Of a stretch of 64,000 nucleotides of DNA, positions 8,226-16,259 are shown in pieces; positions within the stretch are counted from its first letter, which is position 1; every line of letters starts with the position of its first letter. Origin of the DNA: Clostridiales bacterium. Lineage in GTDB: Bacteria > Bacillota > Clostridia > Oscillospirales > Oscillospiraceae. The DNA lies in contig JALFRA010000013.1 in NCBI GenBank assembly GCA_022785125.1, positions 124,001 through 188,000 of the forward strand. The letters are read 5' to 3'. A program made the translations under genes and the position numbers. The notes beneath the pieces are model-generated. The model was not told the DNA's origin. It saw nothing but the letters and a program-made list of their open reading frames with translations, and searched no databases.

Positions 8226-9053
8226 TTACCCAATCTGCTTCAGGCAGGAGAGCACCAGCCGGGAGAACTTGTCCCTGCAGGCCTCGGCAGCCTCCAGCAC
8301 CTCCTCCTCGGAGAGGGGCTGGTTCAGGATGCCGGCGGCCATGTTGGAGAGCAGAGTAAAGCCCAGCACCTGCATCCCGCAGTGGCCGGCCACGATGACC
8401 TCGGGGGCGGTGGACATACCCACCGCGTCGGCCCCTGCCATGCGGGCAAAGCGCACCTCGGCGGGGGTCTCATACTGGGGGCCGGGGAAGTACATATACA
8501 CACCCTCCTTCAGGGGAATGCGCAGATCCTTGGCGGTCTTGCGGGCCAGCTCCTGGAGGGCGGGGGTGTACAGGTGGGAGGCGTCGGGGAAGCGGACGCC
8601 GAACTGGGGCAGGTTCTCGCCCCGCAGGGGGGACTCCATGAAGATCTTGATCTGGTCGGTGATGAGCATCAGGTCGCCGGCCTTCCAGTTCATGTTGACG
8701 CAGCCGGCGGCGTTGGTGACGATGAGGGTATCGCAGCCCAGCAGCCGCAGCACCCGGACGGCGTAGGCCACCTCCTCGTAGGAGTAGCCCTCGTAGTGGT
8801 GCATCCGGCCCTGCATGACGGCCACGTTCTGGCCCTCCAGAGTGCCGAACACCAGGCGGCCCTTATGGCCGGGGGCGGTGGAGGCCTTGAAGTGGGGGAT
8901 CTCCCCGTAGGGCACGGCAATGGGGTTTTCCACAATGTCACCCATGTAGCCCAGGCCGGAGCCCAGGATCATGGCCACCTTGGGGGCAAAGGTACCAATC
9001 TTGCCGCGGATGTAGTCGGCGCTCTCCTGATACTGTGCAAAGGTATAGTTCAT
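8226..9053 (-). CDS. punA: Purine-nucleoside phosphorylase (class I, trimeric type)
   Basis: It cleaves purine (deoxy)ribonucleosides with phosphate to the base and (deoxy)ribose-1-phosphate. Phosphate-site GSGLG at residues 31-35, GRMHHYEGYSYEEV with the catalytic-site histidine, TNAAGCVN, and QYETPAEVRFARMAGADAVGMST are the hallmarks of the low-molecular-weight PNP family. The length of 275 is normal. TAAGGAGG precedes the ATG, and a promoter at 9119-9147 drives the gene. With the downstream deaminase it forms a purine salvage pair. Confidence 0.94.
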   Translation of the reverse strand: MNYTFAQYQESADYIRGKIGTFAPKVAMILGSGLGYMGDIVENPIAVPYGEIPHFKASTAPGHKGRLVFGTLEGQNVAVMQGRMHHYEGYSYEEVAYAVRVLRLLGCDTLIVTNAAGCVNMNWKAGDLMLITDQIKIFMESPLRGENLPQFGVRFPDASHLYTPALQELARKTAKDLRIPLKEGVYMYFPGPQYETPAEVRFARMAGADAVGMSTAPEVIVAGHCGMQVLGFTLLSNMAAGILNQPLSEEEVLEAAEACRDKFSRLVLSCLKQIG

Positions 9054-9118
9054 AAAAAATCCTCCTTAACAGCGGATAACATGAATGGTTTCGTTTCTAT
9101 TAAAGGTTAATCTATGCA

Positions 9119-9147
9119 ATTATACACCTTGTAATAGGAAAAAGCAA
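9119..9147 (-). promoter_or_regulatory. SigA-type promoter of punA
   Basis: TTGCTT (9142-9147), a 17-nt spacer and TATAAT (9119-9124) on the minus strand, about 65 nt upstream of the punA start. Confidence 0.75.
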
Positions 9148-9195
9148 TGAGGATTGCAGGGCGGAATGGGGAACAAAAGTTCCAGAACTCCCCTC

Positions 9196-9224
9196 TTGAC
9201 TGGTACGTTTGTTCGATATATAAT
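9196..9224 (+). promoter_or_regulatory. SigA-type promoter of the radical-SAM gene
   Basis: TTGACT, a 17-nt spacer and TATAAT. Transcription would begin near 9231, which rules out any start codon upstream of it and supports the GTG at 9246. Confidence 0.85.
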
Positions 9225-9245
9225 GGAGCCAAAGGGGGGAGCACA

Positions 9246-10496
9246 GTGGATCTGATGGACAAGCTGACCATTCTGGCGGACGCGGCCAAGTATGACGCCG
9301 CCTGCACCTCCAGCGGGTTGGACCGGCGGGGCAGCAAAGGCATGGGGAGCACCATGGCCGCCGGGTGCTGTCACTCCTTCTCCGCCGACGGCCGGTGCAT
9401 TTCCCTGCTAAAGGTGTTATACACCAACCGCTGCATCTACGACTGCGCCTACTGCGTCAATCGCCGGTCCAACGACCTGCCCCGGACGGCCTTTACCCCA
9501 AGGGAGCTGGCGGAGCTGACCATCGGCTTCTACCGGCGCAACTATATCGAGGGCCTCTTCCTCTCCTCGGCGGTGTGGGTCAGCCCCGACCGCACCACCG
9601 AGGAGATGATAGCCGCCCTCTCCCTTTTGCGGGGGGAGTACGGCTTTCACGGCTATATCCACGCCAAAGCCATCCCCGGGGCCGACCCGGCCCTCACCCA
9701 GCGGCTGGGCCAGCTGGCTGACCGCTTGTCCGTCAACATTGAGCTGCCCAGTGAGGACAGCTTGCATAAATTGTGTCCCGACAAGGAGAAAAAGGCCATT
9801 CTGGCCCCCATGGCCCAGATCCGGGACGGCATCACCCAATCCAAAGGGGAGCTGGTGAAGTACAGGCACGCCCCCCGGTTTGCCCCGGCGGGCCAGTCCA
9901 CCCAGATGATCATTGGCGCCACTCCCGAGAGCGACAAGCACATTTTGACCCTGACCCAGGCCTTATATGACCAATATAAGCTGAAGCGGGTGTTTTTCTC
10001 CGCCTATATGCCGGTGTCCGACAGCGCCCTCCTCCCTGCCCGGCGGGACTTCAAGCCCCCCCTGCTGCGGGAGCACCGGCTGTACCAGGCCGACTGGCTG
10101 CTGCGGTTCTATCACTTCCGGGCGGAGGAGCTGCTGGACGAGGCCCACCCCAACTTTGACACCCGGGTGGACCCCAAGTGCGCCTGGGCCCTGGGGCACA
10201 TGGAGCAGTTCCCGGTGGAGGTGAACAAGGCCGACTACGAGACCCTGCTGCGGGTGCCCGGCATCGGGGTGGTGTCCGCCCGGCGGATCCTGACCGCCCG
10301 GCGGGTGGGACCCCTCACCTTCTCAGGCCTGAAAACCCTGGGGGTGGTGCTGAAACGGGCCCAGTATTTCATTACCTGCTCGGGAAAGATGCTGGAGGGG
10401 TTAAGGGTGAACCCCGACGGGGTGCTCCGCCACCTGGTGGCCCTGGAAAAGCCGGCCCTGGCGGGGAATGAGCCGGAGCAGCTGTCCCTGTTTTAA
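9246..10496 (+). CDS. Putative DNA modification/repair radical SAM protein (TIGR03916-like)
   Basis: A 416-residue radical S-adenosylmethionine enzyme. It binds a 4Fe-4S cluster through Cys63, Cys67 and Cys70 (RCIYDCAYC). A C-terminal helix-hairpin-helix (VPGIGVVSARRILTARR, about residues 360-380) suggests DNA binding. The GTG at 9246 is preferred: it lies 4-6 nt behind a GGGGGG stretch and 15 nt after the predicted transcription start, while an ATG at 9255 is possible. The next gene encodes a DUF4130 protein, the partner this family nearly always has. The biochemical reaction of the pair is not established. Confidence 0.88.
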   Translation: MDLMDKLTILADAAKYDAACTSSGLDRRGSKGMGSTMAAGCCHSFSADGRCISLLKVLYTNRCIYDCAYCVNRRSNDLPRTAFTPRELAELTIGFYRRNYIEGLFLSSAVWVSPDRTTEEMIAALSLLRGEYGFHGYIHAKAIPGADPALTQRLGQLADRLSVNIELPSEDSLHKLCPDKEKKAILAPMAQIRDGITQSKGELVKYRHAPRFAPAGQSTQMIIGATPESDKHILTLTQALYDQYKLKRVFFSAYMPVSDSALLPARRDFKPPLLREHRLYQADWLLRFYHFRAEELLDEAHPNFDTRVDPKCAWALGHMEQFPVEVNKADYETLLRVPGIGVVSARRILTARRVGPLTFSGLKTLGVVLKRAQYFITCSGKMLEGLRVNPDGVLRHLVALEKPALAGNEPEQLSLF

Positions 10497-10497
10497 A

Positions 10498-10564
10498 GGG
10501 CGGCGGGCCGTCGGGGACGCCGGCCCCTACGCCAAATCGTAGGGGGCGGCCTCTGGACGCCCCG
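10498..10564. repeat. REP pair (two head-to-head REP sequences)
   Basis: Two inverted copies of the GTAGGGG(C/G)CGGC...CGNCGCCCG-type palindrome (complement at 10500-10530, direct at 10539-10564) separated by 8 nt. They lie between the radical-SAM and DUF4130 genes. Same family as the pairs at 43261 and 51189. Confidence 0.8.
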
Positions 10565-10603
10565 TTGCCTGCCTGTCCTATCCCGGTGTGAAAGGAGGTC
10601 CCT

Positions 10604-11386
10604 ATGGATTGGCCCAGGTTTTCCTATTCCTATGACGGCAGTTTTGCCGGGTTCCTTACCTGTGTGTTTGAGGCCTACGCCAATAAGGAGGAGCCCGCCT
10701 GTTTCCTCACCTACGGGGACGGCCGGGTGACCCTGTGGCCCGAGCGGACGGTGGACACCGACGACCAGAAGGCCCGGCGGGTGTACCGCTCTCTGGACCG
10801 GAGCATGAGCCAGCAGGGCCGCCGCCTGGTGACTTACGGCTTTCTCACCTGCCTGGAGGAGCGGGAGCTCCATCTGTGGGACTTCCTCCGGCTGGGCTAT
10901 GAGCGGGGCCCGTCGGTGGTGCGGGATCTCACCGACCCCCGGGTGGCCGTCCTGGGCAAGGCGGTCCAGCACCTGACCCACGAGGCCCACCTGCTTAAGG
11001 GTTTCACCCGCTTTTCCGACCAGGACGGGGCCCTGGTGGGAGAGATCGAGCCCAAAAACCGGGTACTCCCCCTGCTGCGGCCCCACTTTGCCGCCCGCTA
11101 CCCCGGGGAGAAGCTGGTGCTCTACGACCGCACCCACCGGGAGGCCCTGTTCTGCCAGAGGGGGAAGTGGGCCATCGTGCCTCTGGACCGGTTTGATCTG
11201 GCCCCACCCAGGGCGGGCGAACTGGATTGGCGGGCCCTGTGGCGGCGGTTTTATGATACCATCGCCATTGAGGGCCGCTATAACCCCAAATGCCGCATGA
11301 CCCATATGCCCAAACGGTACTGGGGTACCATGACGGAATTTCAGCGGGAGGAGCCCCCTGCCCCTGGCTCTATCGTACAGATTTGA
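10604..11386 (+). CDS. DUF4130 protein, probable DNA repair/metabolism partner (TIGR03915-like)
   Basis: A 260-residue soluble protein. N-terminal FSYDGSFAGFLTCVFEAY, central RRLVTYGFLTCLEERELHLWDFLRLGYERG and the C-terminal YNPKCRMTHMPKRYWGTMTEF are characteristic of DUF4130. This family is found beside TIGR03916 radical-SAM enzymes and is fused to uracil-DNA glycosylase domains in other bacteria, which points to base damage handling. AAAGGAGG lies 8 nt ahead of the ATG. No catalytic motif can be named. A terminator follows. Confidence 0.85.
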   Translation: MDWPRFSYSYDGSFAGFLTCVFEAYANKEEPACFLTYGDGRVTLWPERTVDTDDQKARRVYRSLDRSMSQQGRRLVTYGFLTCLEERELHLWDFLRLGYERGPSVVRDLTDPRVAVLGKAVQHLTHEAHLLKGFTRFSDQDGALVGEIEPKNRVLPLLRPHFAARYPGEKLVLYDRTHREALFCQRGKWAIVPLDRFDLAPPRAGELDWRALWRRFYDTIAIEGRYNPKCRMTHMPKRYWGTMTEFQREEPPAPGSIVQI

Positions 11387-11399
11387 ACACAGGCTGTCC

Positions 11400-11434
11400 G
11401 ACGCGCTGCAAAATTGCGGCGCGTCCTGTTTTTT
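11400..11434 (+). terminator. Rho-independent terminator after the DUF4130 gene
   Basis: A GACGCGC/GCGCGTC stem (11400-11406 with 11419-11425) followed by CTGTTTTTT. Confidence 0.75.
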
Positions 11435-11479
11435 CCCGGGAAATCAGGCAGGAAGGGATTCTTCCGGAGACGAATTTTC

Positions 11480-11508
11480 TTGACAGAAGAGGCGGACAGC
11501 CTTAAAAT
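11480..11508 (+). promoter_or_regulatory. Strong SigA-type promoter of rny
   Basis: Perfect TTGACA, 17-nt spacer and TAAAAT. It leaves a 5' leader of about 140 nt before rny, which contains a TTTTGAAG...CTTCAAA hairpin near 11525-11556. Confidence 0.85.
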
Positions 11509-11653
11509 AGTTTCGGTGCATTTTTTGAAGGGCAAGGGGTACGCTCTTCAAATTTTTGTGCGGGTCGGACAAATCCGTGCCCGCCGCCCACATGGGAATT
11601 GAACAAAACGATTGAACGAAAAATCCAAACAGATGGAGGTGTGAACCCGGCTC

Positions 11654-13201
11654 ATGTTGCCTATTATATTAGCAGCCGTCATCGCGTTCGTGGTCGCGGC
11701 TGTGGTGTTTTTTGTGCTCGGCATCCAGTACCGCCGCCGCGTGGCGGAGAAGGAGATATCCAGCGCGGAGGAGGAGGCCAAGCGCATCATCAACGAGTCC
11801 ATCAAGAGCGCCGAGAGCAAGAAGCGCGAGGCCCTGGTGGAGGCCAAGGAGGAGATCCTCCAGGCCCGCAACGAGTACGAACGGGAAGTAAAAGAGCGCC
11901 GGGCCGACCTGCAGAAGCAGGAACGGCGCTTGCAGCAGAAAGAAGAGAACCTGGACCGCAAGACCGAGAACATCGAGAAGAAGGAGGACACCCTGCAGCG
12001 CAAGCTGGCCGAGCTGGAAGAGGCCCGGGAAGAGGTGGCCACCGTCAAAAAGACCCAGATGGAAGTGCTGGAGCGCATTTCCGGCTTCACCGCGGAGGAG
12101 GCCAAGGATTACCTGATCAGCCAGCTGGCCGAGGAAGTGACTCACGAGTCGGCCATGAAGGTGCGGGAGATCGAGGCCCAGTTCAAGGAGGAGGCCGACC
12201 AGCGTGCCAAGGAGATCCTGTCCCTGGCCATCCAGCGCTGCGCCGCGGACCATGTGGCGGAAGCCACCGTCTCTGTGGTACCCCTGCCCAACGATGAGAT
12301 GAAGGGCCGCATCATCGGCCGCGAGGGCCGCAACATCCGCACGCTGGAGACCCTGACCGGCGTGGACCTGAACATCGACGACACCCCCGAGGTGATCACC
12401 GTCTCCTGCTTCGATCCTGTCCGCCGGGAGATTGCCCGGCTGGCGCTGGAGAAGCTGATCCAGGACGGCCGCATCCACCCCACCCGTATCGAGGAGATGG
12501 TGGAGAAGGCCAAGCGGGAGGTGGACGCCACCATCAAGGCCGAGGGCGAGCGCGCGGTCTTCGAGACCAACGTCCACGGTCTGCACCCCGAGCTCATCAA
12601 GCTGCTGGGCCGGATGCGCTACCGCACCAGCTACGGCCAGAACGTGCTCAACCACTCCATCGAGGTGTGCCATCTGGCGGGCCTGCTGGCCGCCGAGATC
12701 GGCGCCGACGTCACCGAGGCCAAGCGTGCCGGTCTGCTCCATGACCTGGGCAAGGCCATCGACCACGAGGTGGAGGGCTCCCACGTCCAGATCGGCGTGG
12801 AATTGGCCCGGAAGTACCGGGAGAGCGAGAACGTGATCCACGCCATCCAGGCCCACCACAACGATGTGGAGCCCCAGACGGTGGTGGCCTGCCTGGTTCA
12901 GGCGGCCGACGCCATCTCCGCTGCCCGGCCCGGCGCCCGGCGGGAGAACCTGGAGAACTACATCAAGCGTCTGGAGAAGCTGGAGGAGGTCACCTCCTCC
13001 TTCCCCGGTGTGGAGAAGTCCTACGCCATCCAGGCGGGCCGGGAGGTCCGCATCATGGTGGCGCCCGACAAGGTCAGCGAGGACCAGATGGTGCTGCTGG
13101 CCCGGGACATTGCCAAGAAGATCGAGGAAGAGCTGGAATACCCCGGCCAGATCAAGGTGAATATGATCCGGGAGACCAAAGTGGTGGATTACGCCAAGTA
13201 A
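11654..13201 (+). CDS. rny: Ribonuclease Y
   Basis: A membrane-anchored endoribonuclease that starts mRNA decay. Residues 3-21 form the membrane anchor and about 25-165 a charged coiled coil. A KH RNA-binding domain follows ([19 protein letters not shown]). The HD domain has the metal-binding [15 protein letters not shown]. The 515-residue length and the VDYAK end are standard. The ATG is 14 nt from GGAGG, a long spacing, but no better in-frame start is present. Its terminator is duplicated around element E2. Confidence 0.97.
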   Translation: MLPIILAAVIAFVVAAVVFFVLGIQYRRRVAEKEISSAEEEAKRIINESIKSAESKKREALVEAKEEILQARNEYEREVKERRADLQKQERRLQQKEENLDRKTENIEKKEDTLQRKLAELEEAREEVATVKKTQMEVLERISGFTAEEAKDYLISQLAEEVTHESAMKVREIEAQFKEEADQRAKEILSLAIQRCAADHVAEATVSVVPLPNDEMKGRIIGREGRNIRTLETLTGVDLNIDDTPEVITVSCFDPVRREIARLALEKLIQDGRIHPTRIEEMVEKAKREVDATIKAEGERAVFETNVHGLHPELIKLLGRMRYRTSYGQNVLNHSIEVCHLAGLLAAEIGADVTEAKRAGLLHDLGKAIDHEVEGSHVQIGVELARKYRESENVIHAIQAHHNDVEPQTVVACLVQAADAISAARPGARRENLENYIKRLEKLEEVTSSFPGVEKSYAIQAGREVRIMVAPDKVSEDQMVLLARDIAKKIEEELEYPGQIKVNMIRETKVVDYAK

Positions 13202-13213
13202 TCAAAGAGAGTA

Positions 13214-13713
13214 AACCGGCGGGCTGCGTCAGCAGCCCGCCGGTTTAGACTGTCGAAAAAGCCCCCTGGCCAAAGGTTTCGGAGGGAAGGATAGTGTGAA
13301 AGGGACAGACTGTCAAAAAAGGCAGAACTGATACAAGAGAGAAATAAGTTCTTGCACCGCGGAAAAGCCCTCGGCAGAGTTTTGCCGCCCGCAGGCGGCA
13401 AAACAGAGTCAGAAGCTGTTTTTTCCAAGGACATGAGCCTTGGAAAAAACACTTCTCAGCCCGCAAGCGTGCGCGCTTTGCGTGTGCGACGCAGCGGGCT
13501 GCATCCCCTCGAAAAAATGCTTGCATTTTTGAGAAGCGTGTCGAGCTTTCTCGACACGCTGAGGGAACCGTCAGGGTTCCCTTTCGCGTGCAATCAAACA
13601 ACTTTTGAGGACTTATGGAAGGCCTCAAAAGTTTAGCAGACAGTCAAAAAAGTGGCCGCAGCCACTTTTTTGACTGTCTGAACCGGCGGGCTGCGTCAGC
13701 GGCCCGCCGGTTT
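13214..13713. mobile_element. Hairpin element E2, flanked by two copies of the rny terminator
   Basis: A 33-bp terminator (CCGGCGGGCTGC stem, loop GTCA) is present at 13214-13246 and, with one change that keeps pairing as a G-T wobble, at 13681-13713. Only the distal copy ends in T5. Between them are eight hairpins, including 13379-13404 (11 bp, loop CGCA), 13418-13450 (13 bp), 13535-13560, 13600-13633 and 13637-13680 (perfect 20 bp, loop CGCA). Linkers GCAGAGTT, TCAGAA, GGACAT, CTTCTCA and TGCA-CCC match element E1. This accounts for the whole rny-spoIIID gap; no gene was seen in it. Confidence 0.82.
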
Positions 13714-13717
13714 TTGC

Positions 13718-13966
13718 TTAAATGCCTTTGTACTTCCGCCGGGTGGCGATGCCCCCCCGGATGTGGCGCTCGGCCTTGTTCTCCTCCAGCACCCCCTTTA
13801 CCTGAAGGTACAGGGGCCGGTTGAAGGAGGGCAGGCGTTCGCTGAGATCCTTATGTACGGTGGATTTGCTGATGCCGAACTGCCGGGCGGCGGCCCGCAC
13901 CGTGGCACGGTTCTCTATGATGTAAAGCGCCAGCCGGCAGGCGCGTTCCTCGATGTTCCCTTTCAA
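13718..13966 (-). CDS. spoIIID: Stage III sporulation transcriptional regulator SpoIIID
   Basis: A small DNA-binding regulator of mother-cell genes during sporulation. The 82-residue product reads MKGNIEERACRLALYIIEN, then ATVRAAARQFGISKSTVHKDLSERL (helix-turn-helix), then the basic tail RRKYKGI; all match SpoIIID. The start is a TTG at 13964-13966 with GGGGAG 8 nt upstream. The frame is open further upstream, but that part has no family similarity. Its 3' end abuts the distal copy of the rny terminator, which can serve both genes. Confidence 0.92.
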   Translation of the reverse strand: MKGNIEERACRLALYIIENRATVRAAARQFGISKSTVHKDLSERLPSFNRPLYLQVKGVLEENKAERHIRGGIATRRKYKGI

Positions 13967-14099
13967 GCAGCAACACTCCCCGTTTCTTTCACTGGTGGAG
14001 TGTATGCAGGCGTGGGATATATCATGCCTGTGTGGATGCGGTGAAACCGGTGGTATATGCCCTATCGGCAGCACCGGCACCTCTTTATGAAAGGTTCAG

Positions 14100-15002
14100 T
14101 TAAATGGAATCAGACATTTCCCGTACATAGTTGATACAGTGTTCGATAAAAGAAGTATGGGCTGGGGATAAAAACTTATCTTTATGATAAATCAGAGTAA
14201 AGGTTCGTTTGTCATGGATGCCGTCTACCGGAAATTCGCAAAGCGTACCATCCCGCAGTGATTCATACACCAGATGTCTGGGCACATATGTGATTCCGAG
14301 GTTTTGCTTGACAGCCGAAGACAGCGCTGTGTTGCTGATGCTTTCCCACTGGGGGATGATAGGCGCATTGTCGGAAAGTGCATTAAAATGAGAGTCCAAT
14401 AAATACCGGGAAGCACTGCTCTGGTCTCTCAACAGCAACGGCTGTGCCATAAGCTCATCGATGGAAACATTTTTTCGTTTGGCGAAGGGGTGCTGTGGTG
14501 TACAGACAAACACCATATCGTCTTCATAAATCGTCTTTGTGAAGATCTGGCTGTGATCTGCGTTTTGCTCCACGATCCCAATATCCAGTTGATTTTTCAC
14601 AATGGCCTGCACAATGTTTTCCGATGTGTTGATTTGTACAACCACTTTGTTTTTTGGAGAGATTTTGCCGAAAGCGGCCACCAGTTTAGGCAGCAAAATT
14701 GCACCTACGGCAATGCTTCCTCCTACCCGCAGAATACCGCCGGCACTGCTGTCGCGCAAGCTTTGTACAGACTCGTCGCTCAACGCAATAATACGGCTTG
14801 CGTACTCTCGAAGCCGCTCTCCCTGAGGCGTGATGTGAATACGCCTCGCAATACGGTCAAACAGCTTTACGCCATAATATTCTTCCAACTCAGAAACAGC
14901 CAGGCTTACCACGGATTGGGGCAAATAGAGATTCTCTGCCGCTTGGGTGATCTTACCTGTGCTGCACACCTCCAAGAAAATTCGCAATTGCCTGAGTGTC
15001 AT
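14100..15002 (-). CDS. LysR-family transcriptional regulator
   Basis: 300 residues: an N-terminal winged helix-turn-helix (MTLRQLRIFLEVCSTGKITQA, residues 1-60) and a C-terminal periplasmic-binding-fold effector domain (about 90-295). It is transcribed divergently from the MBL hydrolase and NCS1 permease genes, the usual arrangement for a LysR regulator and its targets. The effector is unknown; a nucleobase or related heterocycle is plausible from the permease. Base composition is visibly more AT-rich than the flanking genes, as for the next two genes, suggesting joint acquisition. Confidence 0.9.
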   Translation of the reverse strand: MTLRQLRIFLEVCSTGKITQAAENLYLPQSVVSLAVSELEEYYGVKLFDRIARRIHITPQGERLREYASRIIALSDESVQSLRDSSAGGILRVGGSIAVGAILLPKLVAAFGKISPKNKVVVQINTSENIVQAIVKNQLDIGIVEQNADHSQIFTKTIYEDDMVFVCTPQHPFAKRKNVSIDELMAQPLLLRDQSSASRYLLDSHFNALSDNAPIIPQWESISNTALSSAVKQNLGITYVPRHLVYESLRDGTLCEFPVDGIHDKRTFTLIYHKDKFLSPAHTSFIEHCINYVREMSDSI

Positions 15003-15029
15003 GTTCAGATTCCTTTCATCGCATTTTAT

Positions 15030-15047
15030 ATATGATGTTCATCATAT
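15030..15047. promoter_or_regulatory. LysR-type operator, inverted repeat ATATGATG-TT-CATCATAT
   Basis: A perfect 8-bp inverted repeat with a 2-nt centre between the divergent lysR and hydrolase genes, adjoining the minus-strand TATAAT at 15046-15051 of lysR. The position suits autoregulation and activation of the neighbour. Confidence 0.55.
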
Positions 15048-15056
15048 TATAGTATT

Positions 15057-15084
15057 TTTCAAAAAGGACTACAAGTGATATAAT
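15057..15084 (+). promoter_or_regulatory. Promoter of the MBL hydrolase/permease genes
   Basis: TTTCAA, 16-nt spacer, TATAAT. The weak -35 next to the inverted repeat fits activator dependence. It leaves a leader of about 165 nt. Confidence 0.55.
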
Positions 15085-15256
15085 GAGCCAACAAAAAGGG
15101 GGGCTTTTCGTCAATATGGGCCTGTTTCCGGCTTGAAAGGTGCGGCCGCACAAACGCGCAGGCGGGCAGGACCATTACCGGCAACCCTTTCTGGCGTACA
15201 CATTTCCTGGAGCGGACATCAAACCACTGCCGCTCTATTGTGAAAGGAGTTCTACC

Positions 15257-16180
15257 ATGAAAACGGATGTTGCAGCAAAGCCGAATCCAATTACGATCTA
15301 TTTGCTGGGCACAGGCGGCCCGTCCTATCAGGCAAATCGTTTCGGGCCTGCTACACTGGTAAAAGTCGGCGATTCTCATTTCCTTTTTGACGCCGGCAGA
15401 GGGGTGGGACAAAGAATCTACGAGTGCGGTATTCCCCTTGAGAAAGTAGACAAAGTATTTCTTACCCATCTGCACAGCGACCACACGGAGGGCCTGCCCA
15501 ATCTGTGGATGGCGCCGTGGTTCTTGATCGCACGGCCCAATCTGCATATTTGGGGTCCCCCAAAAACAAAGCCCATGACAGATGGAATTGTCCAAATGTT
15601 TGCAGAGGACTGCAAAATGCGTCCCACCAGCTTTGCAAAAAAAGAATATCTGCCCATGTACGTCCAGGAATTTGAAAAAACGGGTGTTATTTATGATGAT
15701 GGAGAGGTAAAGATCACTGCGTTTGAAGTCATCCATGTCCCCAACTATCCTGCGTTTGGCTTTCGCCTGGAGCATAGAGGGCGGGTAGTGACCCTTACCG
15801 GAGACACCACCTATCACGAAAATATTATTACATACGGAAAAGATTGTGATGTCCTGGTGACCAATGTAAATGTCGTGGACGAGGAACGGCTGAAACATTC
15901 CCCTTGGACCGCCATGATCATGTCGAGACAAACCACACCGGAACAAGTCGCTGACATTGCCAACAAAACAAAGCCCGGAATGACCGTACTGTCCCATGTA
16001 AGCAAAATGGGTTACTCTGGCATCGAGGGGGACAATCGCATTGTAGAGCGCGTAAAAGCCTGCTATGACGGGCCTTTGTGCATGGCTTACGACCGTATGC
16101 GGGTCGAGATTTCTCCCGATGGTGATATAGAGGTATTTGCTCCCAATGACATCACCAATTTGCCCGATCTGCGTGATTAA
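15257..16180 (+). CDS. MBL-fold metallo-hydrolase (RNase Z/arylsulfatase-like)
   Basis: A 307-residue metallo-beta-lactamase-fold enzyme. Zinc motif THLHSDHTEGL (HxHxDH), a downstream GDT in TLTGDTTYHE, and a late histidine in VLSHVSKMG. It resembles RNase Z-like MBL enzymes, but clustering with a LysR regulator and a nucleobase permease suggests a small-molecule ring or ester hydrolase rather than tRNA processing. ATG 15257 follows GAAAGGAG; an upstream in-frame extension lacks family similarity. Lower GC than surrounding genes. Confidence 0.82.
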   Translation: MKTDVAAKPNPITIYLLGTGGPSYQANRFGPATLVKVGDSHFLFDAGRGVGQRIYECGIPLEKVDKVFLTHLHSDHTEGLPNLWMAPWFLIARPNLHIWGPPKTKPMTDGIVQMFAEDCKMRPTSFAKKEYLPMYVQEFEKTGVIYDDGEVKITAFEVIHVPNYPAFGFRLEHRGRVVTLTGDTTYHENIITYGKDCDVLVTNVNVVDEERLKHSPWTAMIMSRQTTPEQVADIANKTKPGMTVLSHVSKMGYSGIEGDNRIVERVKACYDGPLCMAYDRMRVEISPDGDIEVFAPNDITNLPDLRD

Positions 16181-16259
16181 GAAAACTGGATTGAATGGCT
16201 GTTTGGTTTGAGAACTGTTGTCCATAGATATTGATTGCCGCGTAAGGAGGGATTGAACA

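Noticed and set aside
13247-13680. Chained hairpins, considered as a CRISPR array
   Set aside because: Hairpins differ from one another, spacing is irregular, and no cas genes are present.
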